From NCBI GenBank assembly GCA_958421275.1, contig CATZLI010000009.1, positions 1 to 64,000 of the forward strand: a stretch of 64,000 bases of DNA, written 5' to 3'. Shown here in pieces: positions 26,261 through 34,808 of this stretch. Source of the stretch: an uncultured Collinsella sp. GTDB lineage: Bacteria; Actinomycetota; Coriobacteriia; Coriobacteriales; Coriobacteriaceae. A program made the translations under genes and the position numbers. The notes beneath the pieces are model-generated. The model saw only the letters and a list, made by a program, of their open reading frames with translations, was not told the DNA's origin and did no database searches. Position 1 is the first letter of the stretch, and each line of letters starts with the position of its first letter.

Positions 26261-26998
26261 ATGGGCTTCTTTGACAAGATGTTCGAGAAGAAAGAGTGCG
26301 CGATTTGCGGTACCGAGCTGGGACTTCTAGGTAAGACAAAAATCAATGAAGGCTACCTGTGCAAAGAGTGCGCCGGCAAGCTCTCCCCCTACTTTCACGG
26401 CTATCGCTCCAGCACCGCGGACGATATCCGTGAGCAACTCGCCTACCGCGAGGCCAACGCCGAGCGCCTGTCTTCGTTCAACCCCACGCGCACGCTTTCT
26501 GCCGGGCGCACCAATATTATGCTCGATGAGGACGCGGGCCTGCTGATCATCACTTCGCAGAGCCGCTGGCGCGACGCCAATCCCGACATCATCGAGTTCT
26601 CGCAGGTACTCGGCTGCGATATGGATATCGACGAGCAGCGCACCGAGATCTATCGCGAGACCAAGGACGGCGAGCGCGAGAGCTACAACCCGCCGCGCTA
26701 CGACCTGGATTACGACTTTAATCTGACCATCCACGTCAACACGCCGTACTTTACCGAGATCAACCTGCGCGTGAACGACTCCACCATCGATCAGCGCGGC
26801 TCCATCGAATACCGCGAGGCCAAGCGCCAGGCAACCGAAGTCCGCGATGCGCTGGTGCAGCTGCGCCAGGAGACGCGCGACAGCGTCGTGGCCGCCAAGG
26901 CCCCCAAGACCGCGGTGACCTGCCCCTTCTGCGGAGCCACCACCATTCCCGATGCCAGCGGGCGCTGCGAATACTGCGGCGGCGCCATCGGCGCATAG
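26261..26998 (+). CDS. DUF4428-type zinc-finger protein (245 aa)
   Basis: Begins with a four-cysteine finger (CAICGTEL and CKECAGKL, residues 13-40) of the DUF4428 type and ends with a second zinc ribbon (CPFCGATTIPDASGRCEYCG). The middle is a beta-rich domain with DDIREQLAYREANAERL preceding it, often seen in this family. No membrane segment or signal. ATG follows GGGAGGCAGCC. It starts a plus-strand cluster with a membrane zinc-ribbon protein and an SPFH protein, so it may be a soluble subunit of the same membrane-associated complex; the biochemical role is unknown. Confidence 0.8.
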   Translation: MGFFDKMFEKKECAICGTELGLLGKTKINEGYLCKECAGKLSPYFHGYRSSTADDIREQLAYREANAERLSSFNPTRTLSAGRTNIMLDEDAGLLIITSQSRWRDANPDIIEFSQVLGCDMDIDEQRTEIYRETKDGERESYNPPRYDLDYDFNLTIHVNTPYFTEINLRVNDSTIDQRGSIEYREAKRQATEVRDALVQLRQETRDSVVAAKAPKTAVTCPFCGATTIPDASGRCEYCGGAIGA

Positions 26999-27022
26999 CC
27001 CCCGGCACGGAAAGGACCGATC

Positions 27023-28345
27023 ATGGCCTTCGAGAGCGTTAACTATCAGTGCCCTGCCTGCGGTGGCCCCTTGCATTTTGCAAGCGCCGAGCAAAAGCTC
27101 GTCTGCGACTACTGTGACTCGCGCTTTGAAGTCGAAGAAGTCGAGGCCCTCTATCGCGAGCGCCAGGACAAGGCCGATGCCAAAGCCGATGCGGCAGCCG
27201 CAACGCCCAAGCCCGCGACCGACGCTGCGGTGCAGGAGCTCGCCCAAAACGCCGGCTATATCTGCTCGTCGTGCGGCGCCGAGCTAATCTCGGATGGCAC
27301 CGTCGCCGTTACCACCTGCCCGTACTGCGGCAACCCCGCCGTGGCACCCGGTCAGCTCTCGGGCGACTTCTCGCCCGACCTGGTAATTCCGTTTAAGCTC
27401 GGCCGCGACGATGTTATGGCCGCGCTCAAAGAGCACTACAAGGGCAAGATCCTGCTGCCCAAGAGCTTTGTCACCGGCAACCACATCGACGAAGTCCAAG
27501 GCGTTTACGTGCCGTTTTGGCTTTACGGCGCCCGCGTGGACGGCGAAGTGTGCTTCGATGCGACCAACGAGACCGTGACCGAGGAATCCGACCGCACCGT
27601 CACGACCACCGACCACTACGACGCCTACCGCAAGGGAAACATCTCGTTTAAGCGCGTGCCCGTCGACGGATCGTCCAAGATGCCCGACGGCCACATGGAC
27701 GCCATCGAGCCGTTTGACTACGATGCCCTGCGCCCGTTTTCGGTCGCGTATATGCCCGGCTACATCGCCAACCGCTACGACGAGGACTGCGAAACCTGCA
27801 AGGCGCGCGCCGAACGCCGCATGGAGGAAAGCACGATCTCGGCCCTGCGCGAAACCGTCGTCGACGAATATGACGATGCCACGGTCGAAAGCAAGCAGCT
27901 CGACTACACCTGGGAAGACAGCGACTATGCCCTGTTCCCCGTGTGGATGCTTTCCACCTCGTGGAACGGCAAGAGCTACCTGTTTGCCATGAACGGCCAA
28001 ACCGGCCGTATGGTCGGCGAGCTTCCTTGCTCCAAGCCCAAGCTCGCTATCGCCTCGGCGCTGTTCTTTGTGATCGGATTTGTCCTCTCCCAGATCCTCT
28101 TCATGGGTGAGAACGCCTTCGATCCGGATTACCTCACCTTTGATATCGAGGGCATCCTCATCAACATCGTCGCGCCGCTGATCATCGTGGTCATCGCAGA
28201 CGTGCTGCTGGTGGGCCAGCTCAAGACGGCCAACGAGGCCACCCACGCCGATTGCTACTGTGGCGAGCTCGACCTGACCGAGAAGCACGACACCTTCAGC
28301 CACACCGAGACCACCGTTGTCATGAAGGACGACAAGGACGATTAA
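27023..28345 (+). CDS. Zinc-ribbon membrane protein, YdjG-like (440 aa)
   Basis: The N-terminus has two zinc ribbons of the TFIIB kind (CPACGG...CDYC at about 10-35 and CSSCGA...CPYCG at about 85-105) separated by an Ala/Lys linker. The central domain has the conserved VIPFKLGRDDVMAALKEHY and VYVPFWLYGARVDGEV. Near the C-terminus are two membrane helices (IASALFFVIGFVLSQILF and GILINIVAPLIIVVIADVLL). This layout matches Bacillus subtilis YdjG, which with YdjH, YdjI and PspA forms a membrane-stress complex. It lies 24 bases after the DUF4428 gene and 48 before the SPFH gene. Function is inferred from that comparison. Confidence 0.8.
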   Translation: MAFESVNYQCPACGGPLHFASAEQKLVCDYCDSRFEVEEVEALYRERQDKADAKADAAAATPKPATDAAVQELAQNAGYICSSCGAELISDGTVAVTTCPYCGNPAVAPGQLSGDFSPDLVIPFKLGRDDVMAALKEHYKGKILLPKSFVTGNHIDEVQGVYVPFWLYGARVDGEVCFDATNETVTEESDRTVTTTDHYDAYRKGNISFKRVPVDGSSKMPDGHMDAIEPFDYDALRPFSVAYMPGYIANRYDEDCETCKARAERRMEESTISALRETVVDEYDDATVESKQLDYTWEDSDYALFPVWMLSTSWNGKSYLFAMNGQTGRMVGELPCSKPKLAIASALFFVIGFVLSQILFMGENAFDPDYLTFDIEGILINIVAPLIIVVIADVLLVGQLKTANEATHADCYCGELDLTEKHDTFSHTETTVVMKDDKDD

Positions 28346-28393
28346 CCATCCTGACCAATACCACCCGGCCTTTGACGAGAAAGGAAGATCACC

Positions 28394-29635
28394 ATGGGAC
28401 TCTTGAAAGCTGGATTGGGTGCTGCCGGCGGCGTCATGGCCGACCAGTGGAAGGAATTTATCTACTGCGAATCGATGCCCGCTGACGTCTTGGCCTGCAA
28501 GGGCAGCAAGCGCACCGGCGGCCGCAGCTCCAACACGCGCGGCGAGGACAACGTCATCTCCAACGGCTCGGTCATCGCCGTCAACGACGGCCAGGGCATG
28601 CTCGTGGTGCAAAACGGCAAGATCATCGAAGTCGCGCTGGAGCCCGGTGAGTTCGTCTTTGACACCGGCAGCGAGCCGAGCGTCTTTAGCGGCAACCTGG
28701 GCGACTCCATCAAGGAGACCTTCGCCAATATCGGCAGCCGCTTTACCTTTGGCGGCGACGCGGGCAAGGACCAGCGCGTCTACTTCATCAACACCAAGGA
28801 GATCATCGGCAACAAGTACGGCACCGCCTCTCCCGTGCCCTTCCGCGTAGTCGACAACAATATCGGTCTGGATGTCGACATCTCCGTTCGCTGCAACGGC
28901 GAGTATTCGTACCGTATCACCAACCCGCTGCTGTTCTACACCAATGTGTGCGGCAACGTGACCGATAGCTATACGCGCGACAAGATCGACAGCCAGCTTA
29001 AGTCCGAGCTGCTCACCGCCCTGCAGCCCGCCTTTGCCAAGATCTCGGAGATGGGCATCCGCTACAGCGCCATCCCCGGCCACACCACCGAGCTCGCCCG
29101 CGCGCTCAACGAGGTCCTCTCTGCCGACTGGCGTGACCTGCGCGGCGTTGAGATCGTAAGCTTTGGCGTCAACTCCATCGCCGCCTCGCAAGAAGACGAG
29201 CAGATGATCAAGGACCTGCAGAAAGCCGCGGTCATGCGCGATCCCACCATGGCGGCAGCCAACATCGCCAGCGCCCAGAGCGATGCGATGCGCGCGGCGG
29301 CCGCTAACCCCAACGGCGCAATGGCCGGCTTTATGGGCATGGGCATGGCAGGTGGCATGGGCGGCATGAACGCCAGCCAGCTGTTCGCCGCCGGCCAGGC
29401 ACAGCAGCAGGCCGCCCCGCAGCCGGCTCCGGCTCCCGCCCCCGCACCGGCTCCCGCCGCCGCACCTACGGCCGGCACGTGGACTTGCAGCTGCGGCGCC
29501 ACCAACACCGGCAAGTTCTGCTCCGAGTGCGGCAGTCCCGCACCCGCCCCGGCACCGGCAAAGTGGTTCTGCCCCAACTGCGGCAGCGAAAACGGCGGCA
29601 AGTTCTGCAGCAACTGCGGAACGCCCCGGCCCTAG
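28394..29635 (+). CDS. SPFH-domain protein, YdjI-like, with two C-terminal zinc ribbons
   Basis: Residues about 1-290 match the 'virion core'/YdjI branch of the SPFH (stomatin/flotillin) family: start MGLLKAGLGAAGGVMADQWK, then LVVQNGKIIEVALEPGEFVFD and GVEIVSFGVNSIAAS. Then comes a Gly/Met-rich helix, a Pro-Ala linker (about residues 345-365), and two zinc ribbons (CSCGATNTGKFCSECG and CPNCGSENGGKFCSNCG). SPFH proteins form membrane-bound rings or patches; the ribbons may dock the neighbours. Third gene of the cluster. PspA/LiaH, expected next to YdjI in Bacillus, is absent here. Confidence 0.88.
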   Translation: MGLLKAGLGAAGGVMADQWKEFIYCESMPADVLACKGSKRTGGRSSNTRGEDNVISNGSVIAVNDGQGMLVVQNGKIIEVALEPGEFVFDTGSEPSVFSGNLGDSIKETFANIGSRFTFGGDAGKDQRVYFINTKEIIGNKYGTASPVPFRVVDNNIGLDVDISVRCNGEYSYRITNPLLFYTNVCGNVTDSYTRDKIDSQLKSELLTALQPAFAKISEMGIRYSAIPGHTTELARALNEVLSADWRDLRGVEIVSFGVNSIAASQEDEQMIKDLQKAAVMRDPTMAAANIASAQSDAMRAAAANPNGAMAGFMGMGMAGGMGGMNASQLFAAGQAQQQAAPQPAPAPAPAPAPAAAPTAGTWTCSCGATNTGKFCSECGSPAPAPAPAKWFCPNCGSENGGKFCSNCGTPRP

Positions 29636-29715
29636 CCCCTCTATCTGGTAATTGGCGGGGGATCCGCCACCCCCGCATTTGCTTCTATGGGTTTCGTTCG
29701 ATGAAGGAGGACACC

Positions 29716-30558
29716 ATGAAGACAACGTTCAAAAAGTCCGTACTCGCATTTCTGACATGCGTCCTGGCGCTCGCCTTTGCCCTGACGGGCTGCAGCGGCG
29801 GCGGCAAGGACCCCAAGGCCAACTTCGTCGGCAGCTGGCAGTACTCGGGTGGAACCTTGGATGGCGAAGAGCTCACCGATGAGTACATGGATATGCTCAA
29901 GGAGTGGGGCCTCAACTGCGTCCTGATCCTCGACGAGGACGGCACAGGCGTCCTCGATATGTTCCTTGAGGTCGCCGACCTGAAATGGGAAGCCAAGGAC
30001 GCCACCACCGTAACGATCACCGCCGAAGATGAGTCGCACGACCTGAAGCTCAAGGACGACAAGCTCGTCCTTGAGGTGGAAGGCGACAAGCTTATCTTCA
30101 CCAAGTCCGACAAGGATCTGTCCGGCACGGTGAAGAAGGATCGCGAGGCGGCCGAGAAGGAAGAAGAGGTCGATGAGGCCGTCGAAGACGACGACGTCCA
30201 GAGTGTCGAAATCTCCCCCGCCGTCACCGTCGCCGATGACGATCTGTGCACCATCACCATCACCGAGAAATTCAAGGACGACTGGGGCGACATCGGCTTT
30301 GTCGTCAACATCACCAACAAGAGCGACAAGGACCTGACCTTCTACGCTCCTTCCGGCAAGACCAACGTCAACGGCACTATGAAGGAACCCTGGTTCTCGG
30401 CTAACCTGATGCCCGGCACCAGCGCCACCGAGGAATTCACGTTCTCGAGCGGCGAGCTTGACAGCCTTGACGACCTGGTCAATACGACCATCGGCATCGA
30501 CGCCTACCTGACCGATTCCTACGAGGACGTCGCCTCCTACAGCGCAACCATCGCGTAG
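29716..30558 (+). CDS. Secreted lipoprotein with acidic linker (280 aa)
   Basis: Lipoprotein signal with lipobox LTGC at about residues 20-23, then Ser/Gly. The N-terminal half (FVGSWQYSGGTLDGEEL, then VLILDEDGTGVLDMF) resembles the lipocalin-like DUF4923/DUF5640 fold of gut lipoproteins. A strongly acidic segment (EAAEKEEEVDEAVEDDD) leads to a C-terminal beta-sandwich that looks like a DUF5067/DUF4352-type domain (FVVNITNKSDKDLTFYAPSG). ATG at 29716 has AAGGAGG upstream. It is probably in the same transcript as the SPFH gene and is closed by a terminator. No function can be assigned. Confidence 0.85.
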   Translation: MKTTFKKSVLAFLTCVLALAFALTGCSGGGKDPKANFVGSWQYSGGTLDGEELTDEYMDMLKEWGLNCVLILDEDGTGVLDMFLEVADLKWEAKDATTVTITAEDESHDLKLKDDKLVLEVEGDKLIFTKSDKDLSGTVKKDREAAEKEEEVDEAVEDDDVQSVEISPAVTVADDDLCTITITEKFKDDWGDIGFVVNITNKSDKDLTFYAPSGKTNVNGTMKEPWFSANLMPGTSATEEFTFSSGELDSLDDLVNTTIGIDAYLTDSYEDVASYSATIA

Positions 30559-30611
30559 CGGCAGACATCGACGGCCGCGGATTGGCGGATACATCCGCGC
30601 ACATGTCAGGC

Positions 30612-30649
30612 GGGGCCGCAGGAGTTGATCCTGCGGCCCCGTCGTTTTT
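30612..30649 (+). terminator. Rho-independent terminator after the lipoprotein gene
   Basis: GGGGCCGCAGGA pairs with TCCTGCGGCCCC, followed by GTCGTTTTT. Lies between convergent genes; the T-run serves the plus strand. Confidence 0.9.
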
Positions 30650-30669
30650 GTGCCGATGCGTAACGAGCG

Positions 30670-31290
30670 CTAGCGCTCCATATTGGGAACGATGCTGCCC
30701 TCCGTTACTGCGCGCACGGCCAAGCGCATGATGTTGTCGTAGCCGGTCTTGTTGAGGATCTCCGAGATGCGACGCTTGATGGTGCCCTCACTCATAAACA
30801 GCTCGGCCGCGATCTCGCGACGGCTCTTGCCCTCGCAGGCAAGGCGCAAAATCGATAGCTCAACATCGTCGAGTGCCGCCGTACCCGAAAAAATACTCTC
30901 GGGCGGCTTGGGAAACGTGCAATAGCCCGCCAGCGTGGAGCGCATCACGGCGAACAACTCGTCGATACCGACGTTCTTGTACACAAAGCTATCGACGCCC
31001 GCCTCGCGGGCCTGATCGACAAAGGTGATCTCGGGCATGCCGGTCATGATAATGACGCGGCACTCGGGCAGTTGTTCTTTAATGCGCGCCGCCGCCACGA
31101 TGCCGTTGGAATCATGCTCGGTGCATACGTCCATCAGTATCATGTCCGGGCGCTCCTTGAGCGCGACACCCAAGGCCTCGGAAGCATCGGCAATGGCGGA
31201 AACAACGGTCATATCGGGCTGGTCGCCAACGGAACGCGCCAGGCTCTCGCGCAGGATGGCCTGGTCTTCGACTATAAGGACGCGGATCAT
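30670..31290 (-). CDS. NarL/FixJ-family response regulator
   Basis: Receiver domain (residues 1-120) with VLIVEDQ, the phospho-acceptor Asp in ILMDVCTEHDSNG, the Thr of IIMTGMP, and the Lys of FVYKN. The C-terminal LuxR-type HTH is SILRLACEGKSRREIAAELF followed by SEGTIKRRISEILNKTGY. 206 aa, normal. Its ATG overlaps the kinase stop in ATGA. It is the output of the three-gene unit membrane protein, kinase, regulator. Targets unknown. Confidence 0.93.
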   Translation of the reverse strand: MIRVLIVEDQAILRESLARSVGDQPDMTVVSAIADASEALGVALKERPDMILMDVCTEHDSNGIVAAARIKEQLPECRVIIMTGMPEITFVDQAREAGVDSFVYKNVGIDELFAVMRSTLAGYCTFPKPPESIFSGTAALDDVELSILRLACEGKSRREIAAELFMSEGTIKRRISEILNKTGYDNIMRLAVRAVTEGSIVPNMER

Positions 31291-32786
31291 GAGCTTCTCC
31301 TTTGAGCTGTGGCGCTGGCGTTGAGCGGGATGGACACCGCAAGCGTAAAGGGCGGGGCGGCATGGATTTCCAGGCAGCCGCCCAGATCTTGCGCGACATG
31401 CCTCATACCTGGGATACCCGTTCCCTCGCGATACGATACGGGTGCAGGCGCGCCGTCGTTAGAAACGGTCATCCGCGCAACAGCGCTGTCTTCCGACGTC
31501 TCCCGCCACAGGCGCACATGGACCCGATGGGCCTGTGCATGCTTGGTGGCATTGGTCGAGGCTTCGCGGATAATCTGCAGAAAGGCTGCAGCGACACGCG
31601 CGTCCTCAGGCAGCGCCCCCTCAACATCGATCTGCACACTCACCAGGCCAAAAGCATGGACGATATCACCCAGCTGCTCTGCAGGCTCGCTGGCACCACC
31701 ACTGCGCAAATCGGCGGCAATTGAGCGTAGCAACGGGTCGATCTGCTCGATCGACTCATCGTCCAGACGCCCCTCCTCCAAATAGCGATGAAGAATGGAC
31801 AGGCGCTGCCCGATCACATCGTGAACGCGGGCTCGCATACGTAGGTAGGCCGCATTGTCGGCAACCTTTTTAACTTCTTCGATCTGGGCTTGGAGCTCTT
31901 GGCCCGCAAGCTCAAGCAGGTGGTTTGCTTGCGCCAAGCGGTCGTAGGCGTGTGCGTATTCCGTCACGTCCAGTCCGATAATGCGCTCAAAGAGGCGGCC
32001 CGAAACCATAACCTCGTCGTGCACAAATAGGCGAATCTCGGCGGGAGAAATCTCGATCACCGCGCGAGCCTCACCAAAACGGTCCAAGTTAATCCGCACG
32101 CGGTTCCTACTGCTTTCGGGCATTTGCATGCTAAGTTTGCGCAGGTCGTTCCACATGCCGCTCATGTCACCTAGATCGGTGGGCATATGAAGTTCCACCA
32201 GGTTTTTGCGCATGCAGCGGTTCATGAGCAGCGGACGGCCCCTCGGGTCCAGATACAGGATGCCCACGGGAATCACGTTGATGGTCTCGATCGTCGAGAA
32301 CGCGGTGATATCCTCCTGGCGGTTACGGACGTCCATCAAGAGCGCCGCGATGGAACGGAACAGGAAGAACGCTCCCTCTGCGATAAGGACAACGGTCCAC
32401 GCCGAGCCCATGGCAAAAACCACCGGCGGCGTCACGGCGACAACAAGCAGCAGCTCGACCAGCATGACGGGGCGACGATAGCGCACCATAAGCACCACGC
32501 CATAGGCAAAGATTGCGGCATTGAGCCACAGCGCTCCGCCCATTGCCCTGGCGCAAACGTCAAGCGGCGCCACCAGATACGAGCCAGACGACGCGAACAG
32601 GATAAGCGCCGAAACCACCAGGTGAAGCACGAGGCTCGCCTCGTAGGTGCAAACCGCCTTACGGTTATAGGACGAGCGGCGCGATGCGATGAGCGGAACG
32701 TGGATCGTCTGCAGGCACGCAGCCAGGGCAAAGACAATATCGAGTGCAACGATTTGGGGAAGGATGAGCGAAATCTGCATCGTCAC
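31287..32786 (-). CDS. DesK/NarX-type membrane histidine kinase
   Basis: About seven N-terminal membrane helices (residues 1-160), a PAS-like cytosolic region (GILYLDPRGRPLLMN), then a HisKA_3 domain whose phospho-acceptor His lies in RMRARVHDVIGQRLSILHRY. The HATPase has the N-box REASTNATKHAQA and the G-box GTGIPGMRHVAQDLGG. 499 aa. Both ends overlap neighbours by four bases (ATGA), so translation is coupled to the 650-aa membrane protein upstream and the regulator downstream. The signal is unknown. Confidence 0.92.
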   Translation of the reverse strand: MTMQISLILPQIVALDIVFALAACLQTIHVPLIASRRSSYNRKAVCTYEASLVLHLVVSALILFASSGSYLVAPLDVCARAMGGALWLNAAIFAYGVVLMVRYRRPVMLVELLLVVAVTPPVVFAMGSAWTVVLIAEGAFFLFRSIAALLMDVRNRQEDITAFSTIETINVIPVGILYLDPRGRPLLMNRCMRKNLVELHMPTDLGDMSGMWNDLRKLSMQMPESSRNRVRINLDRFGEARAVIEISPAEIRLFVHDEVMVSGRLFERIIGLDVTEYAHAYDRLAQANHLLELAGQELQAQIEEVKKVADNAAYLRMRARVHDVIGQRLSILHRYLEEGRLDDESIEQIDPLLRSIAADLRSGGASEPAEQLGDIVHAFGLVSVQIDVEGALPEDARVAAAFLQIIREASTNATKHAQAHRVHVRLWRETSEDSAVARMTVSNDGAPAPVSYREGTGIPGMRHVAQDLGGCLEIHAAPPFTLAVSIPLNASATAQRRSS

Positions 32787-34735
32787 TCACCCGCCCGCGG
32801 CATCAACACGATCATACGCAACTGGCCGGGTTCGCCCTCAAGGTGGTATGCCACGTTGCGCCCTTGCAGAGCGCTTTCGAGCTCTTGCGCAGCGGGCGTC
32901 TGCGAAAGATCTTCATCATCGTTGGAAAAAAGCGTGGCGCGCAGCTCGACACTGCACCGGTCATGGTCGCCCAAGTGATACATAAGCGCCGGATGGTCGG
33001 TGGTGTAGGCAAAAAACGCAAAGTCATACACGCAGTCGTACAGGGCGCTTACTGTACTGGCGTGCATCGGGCGCCGTATGGCGATAATCGAGGCGCAATC
33101 GATATCGATGGTGCGCAGGTCGCTTGCGAGCTCGTTGGCAATGAGCTGAATGCGGTCGCGATCAAAACCGCTCTCCCCGTGCTGTGCCAACGTGAGCGAC
33201 CCCTTGCGCTTGCAATAGGCGACGAGCATCTTGGCGCGCTGCAGCATGCGGTAACGCTCGTGCGAAGACGCTTCGTCGGTCAACGGCGGCAGCGAGCTCA
33301 GCAGGTCGTATATCCCTTCGAGCGCGCGGGCAAGCGCCTGGTCCACGTCTTGGACCAGCAGGGTCTCGGCCTCTTGATCTGCCAGGTGCGTCTTAAGGTC
33401 GTAGTCGGCAGCGAGCAGCTCATTTTGACGCTGCAGCTCCATACGACGGTGTGCCAGTTCACGGTTAAGCTCGTTGAGATCCGACACGTCTTGGGCAAGC
33501 AGGGCCGATCCGCCCAGCAGTGGAAAGGCACGGTACATTACATCGGGATTGGACTCCACGGCAAAGGCATGGGCATGCCCGTGTTCCTGGGCTCGCAGCT
33601 CTTCGCACACGCCTACCGGCATTGGCTTTGACACTGGCGTGGCATAGACTTCCTGCAGGTCGCGCGTTAGGACTTTGAGGTCGAGCGGCAAGGTGTCGAA
33701 AATGCCGGCGATGTCGTGATATGACGGAACGACACCGCAATCGAGACAGATTTCCATCGCCACCACGCACAAGACGCAATAGATGAGCGAGAAGTTGAGC
33801 CTCCATGCCCAGGGCACGCGCAGCGCATATGAGATGGCAAAGAACGCGCCGCCCAGCAGCACGAGCGCCGCCGTGCCCGAGAAACGTTGGATGCGAAAGG
33901 ACGAGGACCGGCCCACCAGGATAAAAAAGGCCACAAAGTTAAAGGCCGTCCACACGAGGACGGCGAAATAACCCCAGCCGTACGTGTAATCGTTGCTCCA
34001 GGTGTCGCTTGTACGGTCAAAGTGGAAGACCTGCTGGTGAAAATCGTTGGTGAGCACAAATCCGATAAGCAGGATGGCCGCAATCCACAGCGCAACGCAG
34101 TAGCGGCGACCCAGGCGGTGTTGCTCCAGGCCCGCAAGGCGCAGACCACACAACTGGTAGAGCAGCGGAATGAGCGTCATGGGCACGTAGTACAGGTACC
34201 ACAGCACAGTGGCATAGAACGGCGTGAATGACTTGTACTTGAGAATGACTTCGATCATCCACAGGGTGCAGATGGTGGCGACGGCAACAAGGCGGCGGCG
34301 CAACACATAGTCCAAACAGCGCAGATAGACCGATACGCCCCAGATCGAAAATGCAATTGCGGCGACAAGCAGCGGGAGAGAGCTCGAATGGGCGAGCGCA
34401 TCCACGACCTCTTCGGACACCTCGCTATAGGCGGGCACGGCATTAGATAGTTTGGGGTCGAAGGCGAACAGCGCCGGCAAGACTGCCAAAAGCATGAGGA
34501 ACAGCGCGGTGATGGCGCCGGTGATAGCAAAGACGCGGTGACGGTATACCTGATGTGTTATGCCAACAAGGAATCGCGGCATGGCGAAGAGCCTGCCACC
34601 CCTGGGATCCGCAACCGGCGCGGTCCGGGCGGCCGCGTGGCCGATATGTCGCTCGCGGGTACCCATAGTGCTTTTAGTGTACTGACAGATGGGTCGAAAA
34701 AGCGGGCCGCATGTCCCAAAATCCGCAGACGGCAA
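32783..34735 (-). CDS. Seven-helix membrane sensor with degenerate kinase-like C-terminus
   Basis: Eight or so membrane helices (about residues 65-340) of the kind found in the 7TM-His-kinase N-terminal domain. They are followed by a long coiled coil (RMELQRQNELLAADYDLKTH) and a helical DHp-like region ending in a C-terminal alpha/beta domain. I see no convincing H-box, N-box or G-box; the C-terminal part reads like an eroded GHKL ATPase. It overlaps the next kinase gene by ATGA and is likely a sensor or co-sensor for that kinase. The start is unsure: the longest frame begins at 34735, but ATG at 34666 or 34582 fits the first helix as well; none has a strong ribosome site. Confidence 0.75.
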   Translation of the reverse strand: MPSADFGTCGPLFRPICQYTKSTMGTRERHIGHAAARTAPVADPRGGRLFAMPRFLVGITHQVYRHRVFAITGAITALFLMLLAVLPALFAFDPKLSNAVPAYSEVSEEVVDALAHSSSLPLLVAAIAFSIWGVSVYLRCLDYVLRRRLVAVATICTLWMIEVILKYKSFTPFYATVLWYLYYVPMTLIPLLYQLCGLRLAGLEQHRLGRRYCVALWIAAILLIGFVLTNDFHQQVFHFDRTSDTWSNDYTYGWGYFAVLVWTAFNFVAFFILVGRSSSFRIQRFSGTAALVLLGGAFFAISYALRVPWAWRLNFSLIYCVLCVVAMEICLDCGVVPSYHDIAGIFDTLPLDLKVLTRDLQEVYATPVSKPMPVGVCEELRAQEHGHAHAFAVESNPDVMYRAFPLLGGSALLAQDVSDLNELNRELAHRRMELQRQNELLAADYDLKTHLADQEAETLLVQDVDQALARALEGIYDLLSSLPPLTDEASSHERYRMLQRAKMLVAYCKRKGSLTLAQHGESGFDRDRIQLIANELASDLRTIDIDCASIIAIRRPMHASTVSALYDCVYDFAFFAYTTDHPALMYHLGDHDRCSVELRATLFSNDDEDLSQTPAAQELESALQGRNVAYHLEGEPGQLRMIVLMPRAGE

Positions 34736-34772
34736 GGCGCCCGGCGAACATTAACTGCTCGCCGGGCGCCTT
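34734..34772. terminator. GC-rich hairpin between sensor operon and GH1 gene
   Basis: AAGGCGCCCGGCGA pairs with TCGCCGGGCGCCTT, 14 bp perfect, loop of 11. It lies 37 bases past the GH1 stop (minus strand) but lacks a long T-run, so termination is probable rather than certain. Confidence 0.6.
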
Positions 34773-34808
34773 GGTTAGGAGGCTATGAAGTTGAGTGTCT
34801 CAGCTTCC

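Noticed and set aside
27284..29725. Minus-strand open frame of about 800 codons across the zinc-ribbon/SPFH cluster
   Set aside because: Shadow frame with Gly/Val/Asp-rich low-information sequence and no ribosome site.
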